From assembly GCA_013397455.1 (NCBI GenBank), contig VYZB01000146.1:52411-116410 (forward strand): a DNA stretch of 64,000 bases, in the 5' to 3' direction. Below the pieces are notes generated by a model. That model made no database searches. It was not told the origin of the DNA and saw nothing but the letters and a program-made list of their open reading frames with translations. This DNA is from Crotophaga sulcirostris (lineage: Eukaryota; Chordata; Aves; Cuculiformes; Crotophagidae). The position numbers and the translations under genes were made by a program. Every line of letters starts with the position of its first letter. Positions within the stretch are counted from its first letter, which is position 1. Shown here in pieces: positions 27,311 to 40,200 of the stretch.

Positions 27311-28092
27311 CCACACCTGCTAACAGGTGCTTTAAAACTGGCCAAAGCCACTTTACCATTTAACATGAATAATTTACTAAACATTTTACTTATGTTTCTG
27401 TGTTTAGTGAGACCAATGATTTCTTTTTGAACCTTCCATTTCTAAACAGCCCACACAACACTGGGAGTAAAGTTGCAAGAAATCTGCCAGCAGATTTAAC
27501 CCACTCATGAATATTCACTATAAGCTGTAAGATACAGCATCAGCCTGTTAATCACCAAACGAGGGCTCCGTGAATGCTGCTGCACTCATTCTCACTCCAC
27601 CCAAATATGAACATGGCTCACCAGGAGAATTAAAATGGAGAAAAATGTTTCCATAAAACACAGACTTATTGCATGATAGCTGGAGGCAACACCTTTGCAC
27701 AAACAGCTGTAAATTAAAGCTGTCCTTTTACTAAGCTTCCAAAGATTGCTTACACAATGTGTGGCAATGGGAGAGGACACAGAAGACAGTTAATTCTCTT
27801 CTTTCTTCTTCACTTGCTCAAGTTGTCAAAAAGCTACTTGCCTGCTCTCAAAAGGGAGAAGAGAATAACTTTTTATTCTTCCATACCACACTGCTACAGC
27901 TTAAGATGTCAACATTTTGCCACCTGATTGCTAAACTAGAATTTTCTTGATTTCTAAGTAGAAGGGTACGTACACCATCAAATACACATCACCTGCAGGT
28001 GGCAAGTATTAGAGAACTTGAGATCACATTTTTTTCTACCCTTTCCAGTAATCATTGGTGAGCTCTCAATGTGCTGTCTCCGCTCATTCCAG
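27311..28092 (-). other. CNST: Probable CNST 3' UTR, proximal part
   Basis: This is unique, AT-rich sequence immediately after the CNST stop, with no coding signal on either strand. It should be transcribed as 3' UTR at least to the candidate poly(A) signal at 27872. The distal end is not determined. Confidence 0.55.
27872..27877 (-). terminator. CNST: Candidate proximal CNST poly(A) signal
   Basis: TTTATT on the plus strand reads AATAAA on the CNST strand, about 220 nt after the stop codon, followed by U-rich sequence. Other AATAAA candidates occur further on at about 26424, and as a tandem pair near 23987-23996, so a longer 3' UTR is equally possible. Only transcript ends could choose among them. 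Confidence 0.3.
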
Positions 28093-28298
28093 CTATGAGA
28101 AGGCTATCCAGTGTTTAAGTTCTTCCATACGCTGCAATATCTGGTTATAATAGAAGTCCATGTTGGCTGCAAAATCAGTACACACAGGAGATTCCATGTC
28201 ACCAAAGGTGCAGTACAATGCAGTTCCTCCAATGCTAAGGAAAACAGTTGCTATGCACAGCAGGATCAGCAAAATACAGGAGCCACCAGCTACTTCAT
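28093..28298 (-). CDS. CNST: CNST last coding exon, transmembrane segment and tail (residues 652-719, stop)
   Basis: This exon completes Asp652 and encodes DEVAGGSC, a hydrophobic helix (about 659-681, Leu/Ile/Val-rich with Gly-Gly near its end), then a conserved C-terminal tail beginning [11 protein letters not shown] and ending ELKHWIAFS, with TAG at 28095-28093. This is nearly identical to the C-terminus of human consortin and was the sequence that identified the gene. The tail would be luminal and contains cysteines at 681 and near 689. The acceptor is TATTTACAG (AG at 28300-28299). Confidence 0.97.
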
Positions 28299-31200
28299 CT
28301 GTAAATATAAGAGCAGAAAAGCTGAAAAAGGATGATATCCAAAGCATGTGAGAAAATCTGACACAGGTTTCTACAAAGAATGGGTCAGGAGGTAAGCACA
28401 CTTAATAATGCTTACTGTGTCAAAGTGACCATAATACATACCATGAACTATGTTTCTCTAGCTAGTCTTTTCAGAAACCTAAATGATCATCATAACTTCA
28501 TTTCTGCAATCTATGTACCTGTCCTTGCTGATATCACTTGTGGAGTCATCCCACAGTGAAGTGAAATACCCTTGACTGAGACTTTTGCACAACCAAAGCC
28601 TTCCTTCTGGAAATAGTTGAAATGACACAAAAACTTTGAAACTAAACCAAATGGAAACATTCTTGCTTCATTTGTACTAACACTGACTGTGCTGCTATGT
28701 TTGTATTTACTCTCACATTCTGACTGAAAGGATAGAGACAAAACGTTCAGGGTAGGGTAATATTTTCTTTTGAATCACTAAATCCCTGGAAAAAAAATCA
28801 CAGAAGAAACTCTAATTGAAACTTTATTTAAAAGATAAATTGTTTTAAAACAATTTCAAGAAAAAGATGGCATAAGCTCCCCTTTGGGCAATGAATGGAT
28901 TTTCTTTTCAGTGTATGAGACACATTACACTTTTAAGCACTAAAGACCTCCACTGATACCTTTAGCAACTGGCACACACAGTAGATATATAAAGTACTAT
29001 CATTAGTAACGAAAAGTATTTTTCTTAACATCTCTGTAGCTTGAGACCTAGAGATCTTAGACACCAAGTAAAACATAACAAAATAATGTATTGTATTTCT
29101 TATGAGGCTATTTAGCCTATCAAAAAGGAAGGAAAGTGTTTAGCCAAAAAATAATGACAGCTAGCAAATACATATGGATGTTTAATTATAAACCAAAGTT
29201 AAAATCTGACACCCTCCAATCCCACAGTCTACTATAAAGAATTGGAAAGCTACCTGTGGACAAAGCATAATAGCCTTGTTTCTTTTGCATTCCTCTTCAC
29301 CTACATGGATTAAATTTAGGGAGAAATCCTATGCCTCCCACCTCTAAGCTTTAAACAATGAAAGGACATCTATTAGATGCCACTCACAAATCATTCAGCC
29401 AGAGGAAAAAAACGGTGGCTTCAGCCTCAATCAAGCTTTAACCCAGAAGTGTACTTATTGTATGCCTCTGTAGCCTTGCTCCCCAAACCTGGTACAAAAT
29501 AATCTTCAATCAATCACCTTCACTTATTACTTGCGTAAGTTTAAAAGCCAAGACACTATGTACAATGAATGCCTACTTTGTTCTTGCAAACAAATAAATC
29601 AACATAATTTGCACCCAAAGAGTACAACCCATGAATTAACAGCTTTACATTACCTTGATCCAATGTGTCTTCCATTTCTTGGAATCTCACTCTTCTCTTT
29701 GTTTGCCTTTGCTGCACTTGAGCAATTGTTTTTCCTTCTCTGTCATCTCTCTTCTTTAGTATTGACACCAATCCTTCTGCTGGGGCAATCTATCAGGAAA
29801 GACAGTGAGTGGCAGAAGAGATGACAGAAATCCAACCATGTGATCTATTTAACAATGACTTTAATGAGGAAATGAGCTAAATGGTTAAAAAATGGTTTCC
29901 ACTACTTTTCTTAAACATTGCTGCACTTGCGAAACCTCCCTCTTGAATACATTGATTCCTTAATATGCAGGACAGCTGCAGTATCATTCTGCTGTCTGCT
30001 GACACTACTTGCCCTTTGTTATCAAAGTTAAATGCACATATATTTACTGTTTGGATCATACTTTGTATTCACTGCAACAGTTCCTTTATAAGCTCACATT
30101 ATTAAATCACGTGCGTCAGGCAGTGGTGAGGAGGGTTTGTGTCAAAATACGCTATCATCAGAGGGCAATAAGAAGTCAATGACACCCTGCTGCTGCCTTT
30201 CCAAATATATAATCCTGCAGAGTGTATTAAATACTTGTGGCGAGATTAATTTTCCAGCACTGCAATTGGTTCCCCAAGGTGGACAATAAGCTACTACCAA
30301 AAAGAGGTAACACCAGGGAAAATGAAAGCTTCAGTTCTCTGGAAAGATTCCAGTTACACATTGTAATAAGCTCTCTGGATACAGGAGCAGTTCAAAAATC
30401 CTTATCTACAGGCTGGTCACCCAAACGGCTTGCACAAACAGCGATACAGTTAACAAGCCAATAAACCGTAACTTCTCTTTCCTTCACTACCTCATTTGGC
30501 TTAGCTGCAAGAGTATGTGCTAAGTCATACTACAATGCTACATCAGCTTGAGCACCCTCTGATTTCCTAGTTATTAGAGAAATTAAAGTAGGGGAAGTAT
30601 CAGGAAAAATATGGTTTCCTAAGCAAATGGTTCCTGGGGTGCTAGAAATAAACAGAAATTAAAATAGGAAGCATATTTAGACATGCTCTTTTTTATTTTA
30701 AGGTCACCTTTACCTGAAAAAGTCTTAAGTCATCTTTTTATAAATCTGAGCAGCACTTTTAAAAACTTATTCAGTAGATTAGCAATAACATTCTTTAGAC
30801 TGAAAAATAACCTGTATACATTTGTGCTACAGATAAGAAAACATATTACATTTGCATCTGAGTTTACAACTCATTGATGTAGGAGATGACCTAAAATGTC
30901 TATAATTTTCACAGAAACTCAAAGTGGAAAAAAAACTAGCTTTCCAGGTAACTCCAATTGCACACAACCGACTGCATAACTCTCCCCGTAATCTAATCAA
31001 GTTACAAGACCATCCATACAAAGTTGTTTCCATTGCAATTATAAGAGGTGTAGAAAAAAAGAAAACAAGCGACTTCTGCCCCTAAACTTGCTTCATGCTA
31101 CAAGCTTATATAATGCATTGATGCATGCTGTAATTGGAGATGGTGCATTGAACACTGTGAAAGGCAGAGCACAATCCTATAGGCACTGTACCAACCATGG

Positions 31201-34200
31201 CACTTTGCATTTGCGACATTTTAACTGGTAAATGTGGCAATTACATTTGCAGGTCTCTAGTCTGGCAGTATTTTATAGCCCTCAACTGGACAAACAACAT
31301 TGTCCTGAACAACGCACAGAGCTGGTCACGGTGGGTACATGCCTACAGTCTAAACCTTTTTCCTGAAGTCACAACTGAGAGGACAGAGACGATCTCTGTT
31401 AGACTTCCCTTTTTGATATTTACTTTCCCTTTTGATTCTCTGCTCAAGAGCTTGAATGGATTATTTAATGAAACAATGTAATGAAGTACTTGCAAAGTAG
31501 TGAAAGTGTGGATGTGGTGGAAAGGAATTGTTTAAGTTAACATATGAAGGACCACTATCTGGCACAAATAAATGAGAAGTAATAGCCTGCAAGTGTCTCA
31601 TCAAAACAGACAAGTGCACTGGGGTGAAGCTTCTACGGGGAATGTTAAATTAGCCTTGAAAAATCAATACTTGTGCTTCCTTGTTGTGACAAGCAAGGGG
31701 GATTGCGTAGGAGTGCATTAATTTGACTTATTTATTTGGGAGGGTGGAGATGAAATTATGTTCTTTAAAAGAGTAGATTATTTTAAGCTTCTGTGTTCCG
31801 TATTGCTTTCATAAAGAGGATCAATGGCTCTACCCACCCCATCCACGCAGCAGTCTGGCTGTTGCCTAACACACGTGTTCACATGTGGCTTGGACTGCAC
31901 TTGGCAGGAATGTCACCCAGGGATCGCAGGGCATTTGTACCAGTGCGTCTTAAGATTAGTATGTAGTGGTCCATTCTGCAAGTAGTAATTTTTGTCTGTT
32001 GGCTCTTAGTAGTTTTTGAATGACTGTGTCACAAGCTCTGTCTTCTCCAAGCTTAAAAGCAGAGGGCTATCTTTGACAGGATTATGTGGGAATGTGTGCT
32101 TCAGTGATTACAGTTATGTAAAAGGCTTGCAAAGGAAAGTCTTGCTACAATGAGGTTCACTTATTTTCCCTGTCAGCCTACATGGCTGTGTTTCAGGTTT
32201 TACTTCTAAATCTATAAAGAACTAATCGACACAGCACAGGTTTCTCTGCTCTGAACATCTTCTTTCGCTTAAAAAGGGTGAGCAAGGGCTTTTGATTTTG
32301 CAATAAAATCAGTGTGGCTAGTGTTACCCTCCTGTCCTGAAAAAAGTCATAGATCATATTTTTAAGGATGTCCCCTTTACCTGATATGCAATTCATATCT
32401 AGAATATTCCATCTGCCTTTTTATTTTGTTCTGCAAAGGACCTACAAAGCCATGCCTCCTAATCAGGATGCAGTTTATTGTTAAAATGCAAATACAAAAA
32501 TAAATAATTCTGCATGAAGTGATATTTGCACCTTCTCTTCTCCCATATTCTCAACTGCAGCTCAGAAATACATAATGCAAAGGTCACCACATTTCTTTAT
32601 ATTATTTGCATCCATAAAAATGTCATTACTGTAAGTTTGACATGTAAGAACAGGGTCCATCTTGCTACAAATAAAATCTCATTCAATTAAAACAACTCTA
32701 AATGTATTTTTCTACCATACCTTTTATTTAAAAAGCTTTCAAAGCAACACACAAACTGATTGTATTAGATCCATCTCCCATTAATTAAACAACCATGGAG
32801 AGGGACTTTGCTGCCATGCAAGACTTGAAGTTTTCTATCCTGGTCTTCAGGAGGAAGGAGAAATTTAAAAAGGCAGAATACATTATTTAAATTGGAAGTT
32901 AACAAGGGAACTGTGGTTAATGCAGTTGACCACAAGTCAAGCCTTTGCTTGATTTGAACCACAGGAGGAAAAACATAGGCTTGCACCAGGCTGCACTGCA
33001 GACAGCTCTGTGTTACCTCAAAGAGCTACATAAAGGACCTTATTGAAATATTGAGTATTTTCTTAATTCCAAGTTAGACAATTAACAAAAGATGCTCTTT
33101 GAGTATCTATGTAACTGAGCTTACTCATTCAGCTCTGTTGCCCCTCACAAAATCCTTTATAATTACCACACAGGAACTGAAAATGGCATCCAGGTATGTG
33201 GTGGCCTTTCGACAAACATTCAAAAAGGAAAGCAGCAATGACCGTTGATTAATTGAAACTAGCTATTTGCTTTTTACCACTATTAATACAAGGTGATTCT
33301 CCTTCACAGAAAAGTTATAAATCTTTTTGGATAGTTTAATATCCTGGCTGCAAAATAAGAAAAATAAGCTTTAATTTAACGACCTGTCTCTTCTCTGTTT
33401 AAAACAGTGTTTGCTAATAAAATATAAAAAACCTTCTTTCATTATGCATATTTTTGTAAAATACAATGTATATATATTTATAAACATATTAGACAAAACT
33501 ATGAAAACAAGGTCCTGTACTTCAAGTTCTTAGAGAAAACAGATTAAACTTGACTGTTGGAATCATTCATAGCATACACAAGTAACCCAAAGCCCCCAAA
33601 ACAGAGGCACTGCAAACTGGGATCTATGAAGAAAAGTTTATTGTATGGAGCATTTTGGTCGAAATGCAGAGAACAACTCAAGGAGGAGTTTTGCTTGTAT
33701 ATTCTTCTGTGAGCTGTATTCCTTATTCAGTTACTTGGCAAAGGTCTACAGTTTTATTTCAAGCAATATCAGATTTTTTTTCAAGTGATAATCTACAACT
33801 GACAAAAAGCAAGACCGCCCTGGGTTAAGCGATAAAGCAGCAGACAAACATTAGCAGCATGAATAACTTTACTCTGAAAAGGAGCTGACTTAGCAGATTC
33901 AGTATTCATACCAGTGCATCAGACTCTAACCTTTTTTTCAGCTAATATGCTTGCGATGCAACTACCAGGGCTCCTTTATACAGCAATATATAGCTCAGGT
34001 ACCATGTAAGCATTTAATGCGGAAACATAATTCTTGCAAAATGAAAACTACAGGTCCAAGCCAACCAAGAGAACATAAGAACTCAGCAAGGAACTGTCTC
34101 CAGACCTAGTGCAGATAGGTGGAGACTTCATTTCTGCAATCAAATCAGCTGCTAGCCAGTACATACTCCGTACTTTTTAAACAAACAGTGTCAACCAAAC

Positions 34201-37200
34201 GCTATCACCTTATGTTGTGGTAGACAGTCTCACTATCTTTGCTTTCTGAAAAAAATTTTGAATGATAGATTTTGAATAAGGAAAAACATTATGTTTTTAG
34301 TTGTTTCCCTAATCGTTACTCAGGCAAAAAGTTAATCTTATGAAGTTTTATTCCTTATGGCAACTTACATTACTGAGGTTACAATTTGTTTGACTTCTGG
34401 TGTGTCATTTCATTCACACAGAAATGACAGCAAAGAAATGTAAGAAGAGGTTTTACACTGATCTGTTGCTGCCAACTGCTGACTATGCTTCAAAGCTCTT
34501 TGTTAGCTGTATGAATCTAGTTTCTATAAAATGGCAATGATTTTCCATCATTTGTCTGTTGTCATGCATGGTGTGTACTACTTAAGAAATACTCAGTATA
34601 AGGGACTATACAATATGCAAAATATAATTTTAGTTTTGCAATTATTTAAAGCCAGAGTCAGAATTTAGTGTATTTTCATTCCTGTAGTTAGTTGTTGTAA
34701 ATGGTACACTAAAAGCAAGCAACATGAACGATCTAAATTACAGAACTACATGAGATGATTCATTGATCTCAAAACAGAGTCAAACAAAACTTCATAACTG
34801 TAAATATATACACAAGTATTTACACTTCTCCATTTTCAATAAATTAATATTACACCTCAGTTGAGAATATTAATGAAATTTTGTCCACATATATGATTTT
34901 TGTACCTATGTTATTTCAAAATAATCTTTAATTCTGCCTTTCATTCTATTACCACAGTCGAGTTGATTTTTTTTTTGTTTTTGTTTTTTAAGCTGCCTGA
35001 CTGGTGTACTTCATGTTATTAACTTAATTTCATTTTATTTGTGTGGCTATCAATGCCTTTTCTATGTATTCCGTTCACAGCTACTTTATGCAAACACTGT
35101 TGTCTTATTAGATGGCCACAGCCTGAACAATGTGACTTCAGAGGTTTCAAGAGGACAAAAAAAGAAGAGATGTCATGGCTGAGTGCAAAGATCAGCCTCC
35201 TTGTAAAAACATCAGTGGAATCTTAATCTAGCACTAAAACAAACTCAATGAAAGGAAGTTAGTCCTGCTTTCTCAGGGGTGCTGAAATCTCTCAGTTCCT
35301 GGTATCTCCCAGTGAAACTGTAGGTGCTCAACACTTCTGAAAAGCAACACCTAGGGTAATGACAGGAGGTAAGATTTACTGGTAAAAGAAAATATAAGTA
35401 TATAATGAAACAATACAAGCTGCTTTGCTGCCCTTAACTCACTGTGTTGCACCTAGAAATTTCAGGTATTGCAAAACAGCACCAGATGCTGCATATAACA
35501 AATTTTAATCAGAATTGAGATTAATCCCTTTTCTCTTCTCCCCCATTTAAATCCCCTGCCTCACAAACAACTCGGATCTCTTGCTAAGGACGATTCAAAA
35601 AGATTCCCACCAATGCCAGCCAACATTATGCCTTATATGGCCAGAAAAAGTACTATGGAAAGAGTCAAGGTACTTTTTCCTCTCCAGAGACTCATCTCTG
35701 CCATCAGAGTACTGGCAGTCCTAGAATTGGGATAGCAAACTAGAAATAAAACTAGATTCTCTGCATCATCATCAGTCACTGAGCCAATCCACGCAAGCAT
35801 AATTTTTCTGCTTCATATCCCACCCTCTAAAATGCAAATGGCACAACCACAGCAATTAAATGCTACAGGATTAATTTAGGATTTTCCTACATGAAACAGA
35901 ACAGTTCTCTCCTGTAGCTTAACTTGCTGAAATTTCAAGTGAGCTCAAAAGAAATCTAATCCTGCGGGATGATATTTAAACTACTCTTCTGTTATACATA
36001 TATATGGGATTAGTACAGACTGTCAACAAAATGCTCTTTTTCAAAACATCCTCTAAGTGAACACAAACCAATAGATTTAGCGCAGAAGTTTGATTACATA
36101 AATGACCATGTATGTGGGTTTCCACATCTAAGTGTTGTTAGGAGCTTGCTTACACCTTTGTGCACGTGGTCCTCAGTCCTGGTATGTGATATGCTTCCTG
36201 ATATCCCACAGGAAGACAAGGTATTTTAGGGACAAGTCAGGATGTATGATCTTGGAAAGGAGATAGGAAGCTGTTTAGGTGAGGGGGAAACCCAAAATTC
36301 TCTGTTTTCAGCTCTGGAGATTTTGCCAAACATGTAATAACATCACCATGGATCCCAGCATTCAGTTCCCTGCTTGGGTGCCGTCCCCAAGTGATCGTAG
36401 GTTCTTGGTCTCTGTGCACTAGCTTCTGATCTAGAGAAGTACTTTTACTTTACTGCCAAGGGATGTCATATAGTTCAATGCATTAAAAAAATAGAGATGA
36501 ACTAAGAAGATACCTTTTTAGAAGCTTTCCCTCTCCAGAATGTGGAATCACATCATTTCACAGTAATCTCATTTTTTCATTCAAATAAAAAGCTTTTAAG
36601 GTCCCACATTTGCAAATGCACCAAAAAGTGAAGATGCCATCATACACTCTCAAAAAAGTCCCAAAGCAATAAGTCTTCTGTATTTTCAGAAGAACAATAT
36701 AACTTATGAGGCACTCATTCTGGTTGTTGCCAATCAGGCAGTGCTTCAGAAAAGTGGGTTCAGGCTTAGAAGTTATTTCTTAGTTTTGGTTGAGCAACAA
36801 ATCTGCCTACACTTGGCAAAATTAGAAGGTCATACATTCATACACAAAGTTTATTACATATGTATCTCTCACCTGTATGGAACAGGCACAGAAAAGCAAA
36901 TTTTATTCTATGAATAGAAACAAACCACGTTACATCATAGGTATTATGTAGATTTCTGACATGACATTGTGACTTAACAAGAAATGTCAGTCTGTCTCTT
37001 AACAATCTTTGTCAGACTGAAAAAAAGGAATAAAACTGCGTTCACACTCATATGGAAAAATCAGTCTAACTTTTAGAAACACAGAGCACTGCTGGTCAAA
37101 GAGGAGGCAAACAGGTAAACTTTTTTTGTGAATTAACTCAACAATTAAAGAAGTAGATTTCTTTTCAGATTAAAAAAGTTATATATCAAGCAATATTTAA

Positions 37201-40200
37201 CACGTTTTGAAGTTGGCAGTATCTAAAATATTTTAATTGAGACAAACATGGAAGATATTATAGGATTTGTGGTATTTACCTCAGCAATCTCTATCCTTCT
37301 TGCAAGTTCATCAAGAGAAGAAAAGCTGTCATCAAGTGATAAAGCTTCCAGTGAGTTGCAAGATGCTCGTTCAGGTGAAATATCCGGAACAGTGTCAAAG
37401 TCCTCTTGTTTTGCTAAGTTTGCAAATGATTCTTCAGTGTCTATTATGTTACCATTTAAAAATCTGATAAATAAATCTTCTTGTTCTTCATTATTTACCT
37501 TCTCCTCCTGTCCTGCTGTTCTCTGTATTTCCTTGCATACTCGTGAATGGGCAGTACTCTCCCGCTCAGATAACTTATTACACCCAGAGCATACACTTGA
37601 TGCAGTTCTGTCCCAGGAAGATTTTTCATCGTCATCATCGGGCTGTTTCTGTTGCTGCTCTAAATCACTGTTTCCAAGCTGGCCAGTAGCAACTTCTGAA
37701 GAGCTAGCAGCATGCTGTGATCTGAGCAGATTTCTATCAGCTTGCACATTTTTACTAGTAGGAATCAAATCAGTAGGCATATAATCAGCATCTGTTAAAA
37801 CCGAAGCATCTACCATTGGCTCAAGAGGGAGTTTTACTCCACGCTCCCCAGTTGTGCCTTCTATTTTTTCTGCATCCTTAGAGAGCCCTCTTTCTCTCAG
37901 CTGCAAACTGTTATCTTTACCGGCATTCCCAGATGATAAACAGCCCGAAGAAGGCCTGCCCACTGTCCCTGTGGACTGGGTGTGTGGCTCCAGTGTTGAT
38001 TCAGCACTGCAGTGCTGCTCCTCCATGTGGTCCTTTCCTGCAGCTACCCAAAGGCTTTCTGCCTCTGTTTGCGTCTCAGTTTTGTTTTCACCTGGAGAGC
38101 TAGTGCTCAGCTGTTTATCTTCTTTCTTTGGTCCAGTGCCAGGAAAAGTTTCAGTACCTGAGTGCAACAGGAAAAACAGTTTCACTGTTTTTAAATGATT
38201 CAAAGCACTAGCCCAGGGAGGAAAGAGTATACTGTGATTTGATAATGTTGTAACCTAATGCTTTAAAATGCACTCCTGAACGGCCACATTTCTTCTAAAG
38301 CATATTTTATGTAAGTGCATCTCATGAAGGCCTGGAGTTCAGACAAACACACTTCATTACAGAAAACTGTATTTTGATGCTAGTGTATCTATCAAACAGG
38401 GAGATATCTGCATTTCCTTTAAAGGAGCTGAACTCACACTAAATTTAACACATTTTAAATTCAATTCTTTTAAGTGGCTAACTAGCTCCTTTGGTTAACA
38501 CTAAATGAAATATCCAGTTCAGACTCCATAAAAAGAAGTTGCTCTTTAGATATGTAAGTTAGATTCCATATTAAAAAATACAATTGGATTATTTCTGCAT
38601 TCACAACTACAATACAAATGAAAACTTATTTTTCTTATCTGAGATTTCAGAGAGAAACAAGGGGAATTCTACACAGCTTGTGAATTTACCGACTATTGGC
38701 ATGATCTGCTGTTGAAGGTGTAGATAGTTAGCCCAAGTTGTCAATGAATTTATTGGACATTAGCCATTATGAGAAGGTCAAAGCCAAATGTCCCCTTTTA
38801 GGCTTATGAAGAGAGAAAGAGCTGTTTAGAATTAGAACAGCAAAGCAAGGTAGCTATAATGGAAAATGTTTTTTATTCCACAGTTTCATAAAAACTAAGT
38901 TAAGAGTTAAGACTATGTTATAGTACGAGTACTGTTACTGTAAAAGTAATAACTTCAAACAACAGACTAATACTTCTAGGAAACACTCATTTGCATTTTT
39001 TGGTCGCAGCAGAAGGCAGAAAGGTCTTATGAATACATTAGTGAAGAGGTCAAATAATGCCCTTAACTGTATATGTTCTCACAGGAATGACTGAAGATCT
39101 CTAGCCAATCTGATCCTTCCTCACCTGTTAAAACCTTACTTAAAATCTAGCAATTTCCTGAACTTGTTACATGAAACAAGGTCATACTTGTTAGTCTTTA
39201 AAGAAATGCTGGTATTAATTCATTGTATTAAGCAATCTTATTAAATTCTAAACCATTCTTGTTTTAAAGGATAATGAAATACAAGGCAGTACAGAAAAGA
39301 CAGGCTTGGAAATTGAAAAAGAGAGTATCTCACCATATAAAAATGCAGGAAAAAATTAGAACATTAACAGATAGAAAGGGTACAGGAAACCTAACATCTG
39401 TAAAACAATGAAAGAAGGAATGGGTATGAGACAGGGACTTTTTGCAAATTAGACACAGATGAGTAGATAGCTCAAGAGATTTGTAACAGGATACTGAGGC
39501 CTTCAGAAATAGGTCATGAGTTCAAACACAGCCTGGATTATTGGTACAAGATTTTGTTACCATCTGTCAATTTTTCCTAGTGGATACATTGATATTACAG
39601 GCATCTTTGTTGGCAGCTCCAATTGCAATAAAAATTAAATGGAAGTGGAAATAAAATCAAATTCTTTACCATGAAAGGTGGCCCTTGAGTTCAGGGCTGT
39701 ATTCCTAAGAAAGTAATAAAAGATCCTAGCATTGTTGATCTAACTACAGACATATGGGAACTGAGATGTAATGACCATTGTTACATTCCACATCAAATTT
39801 TCAGCAGCTTTCAATATTTTCTTTACACCTACTTCAAAACATCTGCTTTAGACAACCCATGCCCACTATGGATGCAAGGCAAGTAAAGACAAATACTTGA
39901 ACACTTAATTATAAAAGATGCCTTTTCCTACTAAGCTAAATGAAGATATACCCACCACTACGGCATTAATTTTTCTTATATCCCTGACAAGCAGATAAAG
40001 TGTCTACTAAAATTTTTCTAACAATGAAAACAGTTATGGTAATTTAAGAACTGTTTTTTCTCCCCCCAAACAGAGTTACTTTGAAATTGACGTTTGCTTT
40101 GTTCATTACAGAAACCTGTAGCCACCACTTTTTTATCCCATTAATCCAAGACAGCCTAGCAGAGAGTTCTGACCTACAGCATTCTACCAGTGGAGAATTC

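Noticed and set aside
1..28092. SCCPDH exons, expected downstream of CNST from human gene order
   Set aside because: I looked for its characteristic peptides and a CpG-rich first exon on the minus strand and recognised none. It probably lies beyond the left edge.
28111..28351. Plus-strand open frames opposite the last CNST exon
   Set aside because: They are shadows of the conserved minus-strand coding sequence.
37248..38198. Plus-strand open frames of 178 and 114 codons opposite CNST exon 8
   Set aside because: Antisense shadows of the large coding exon. The minus frame matches consortin and joins in phase with its neighbours.
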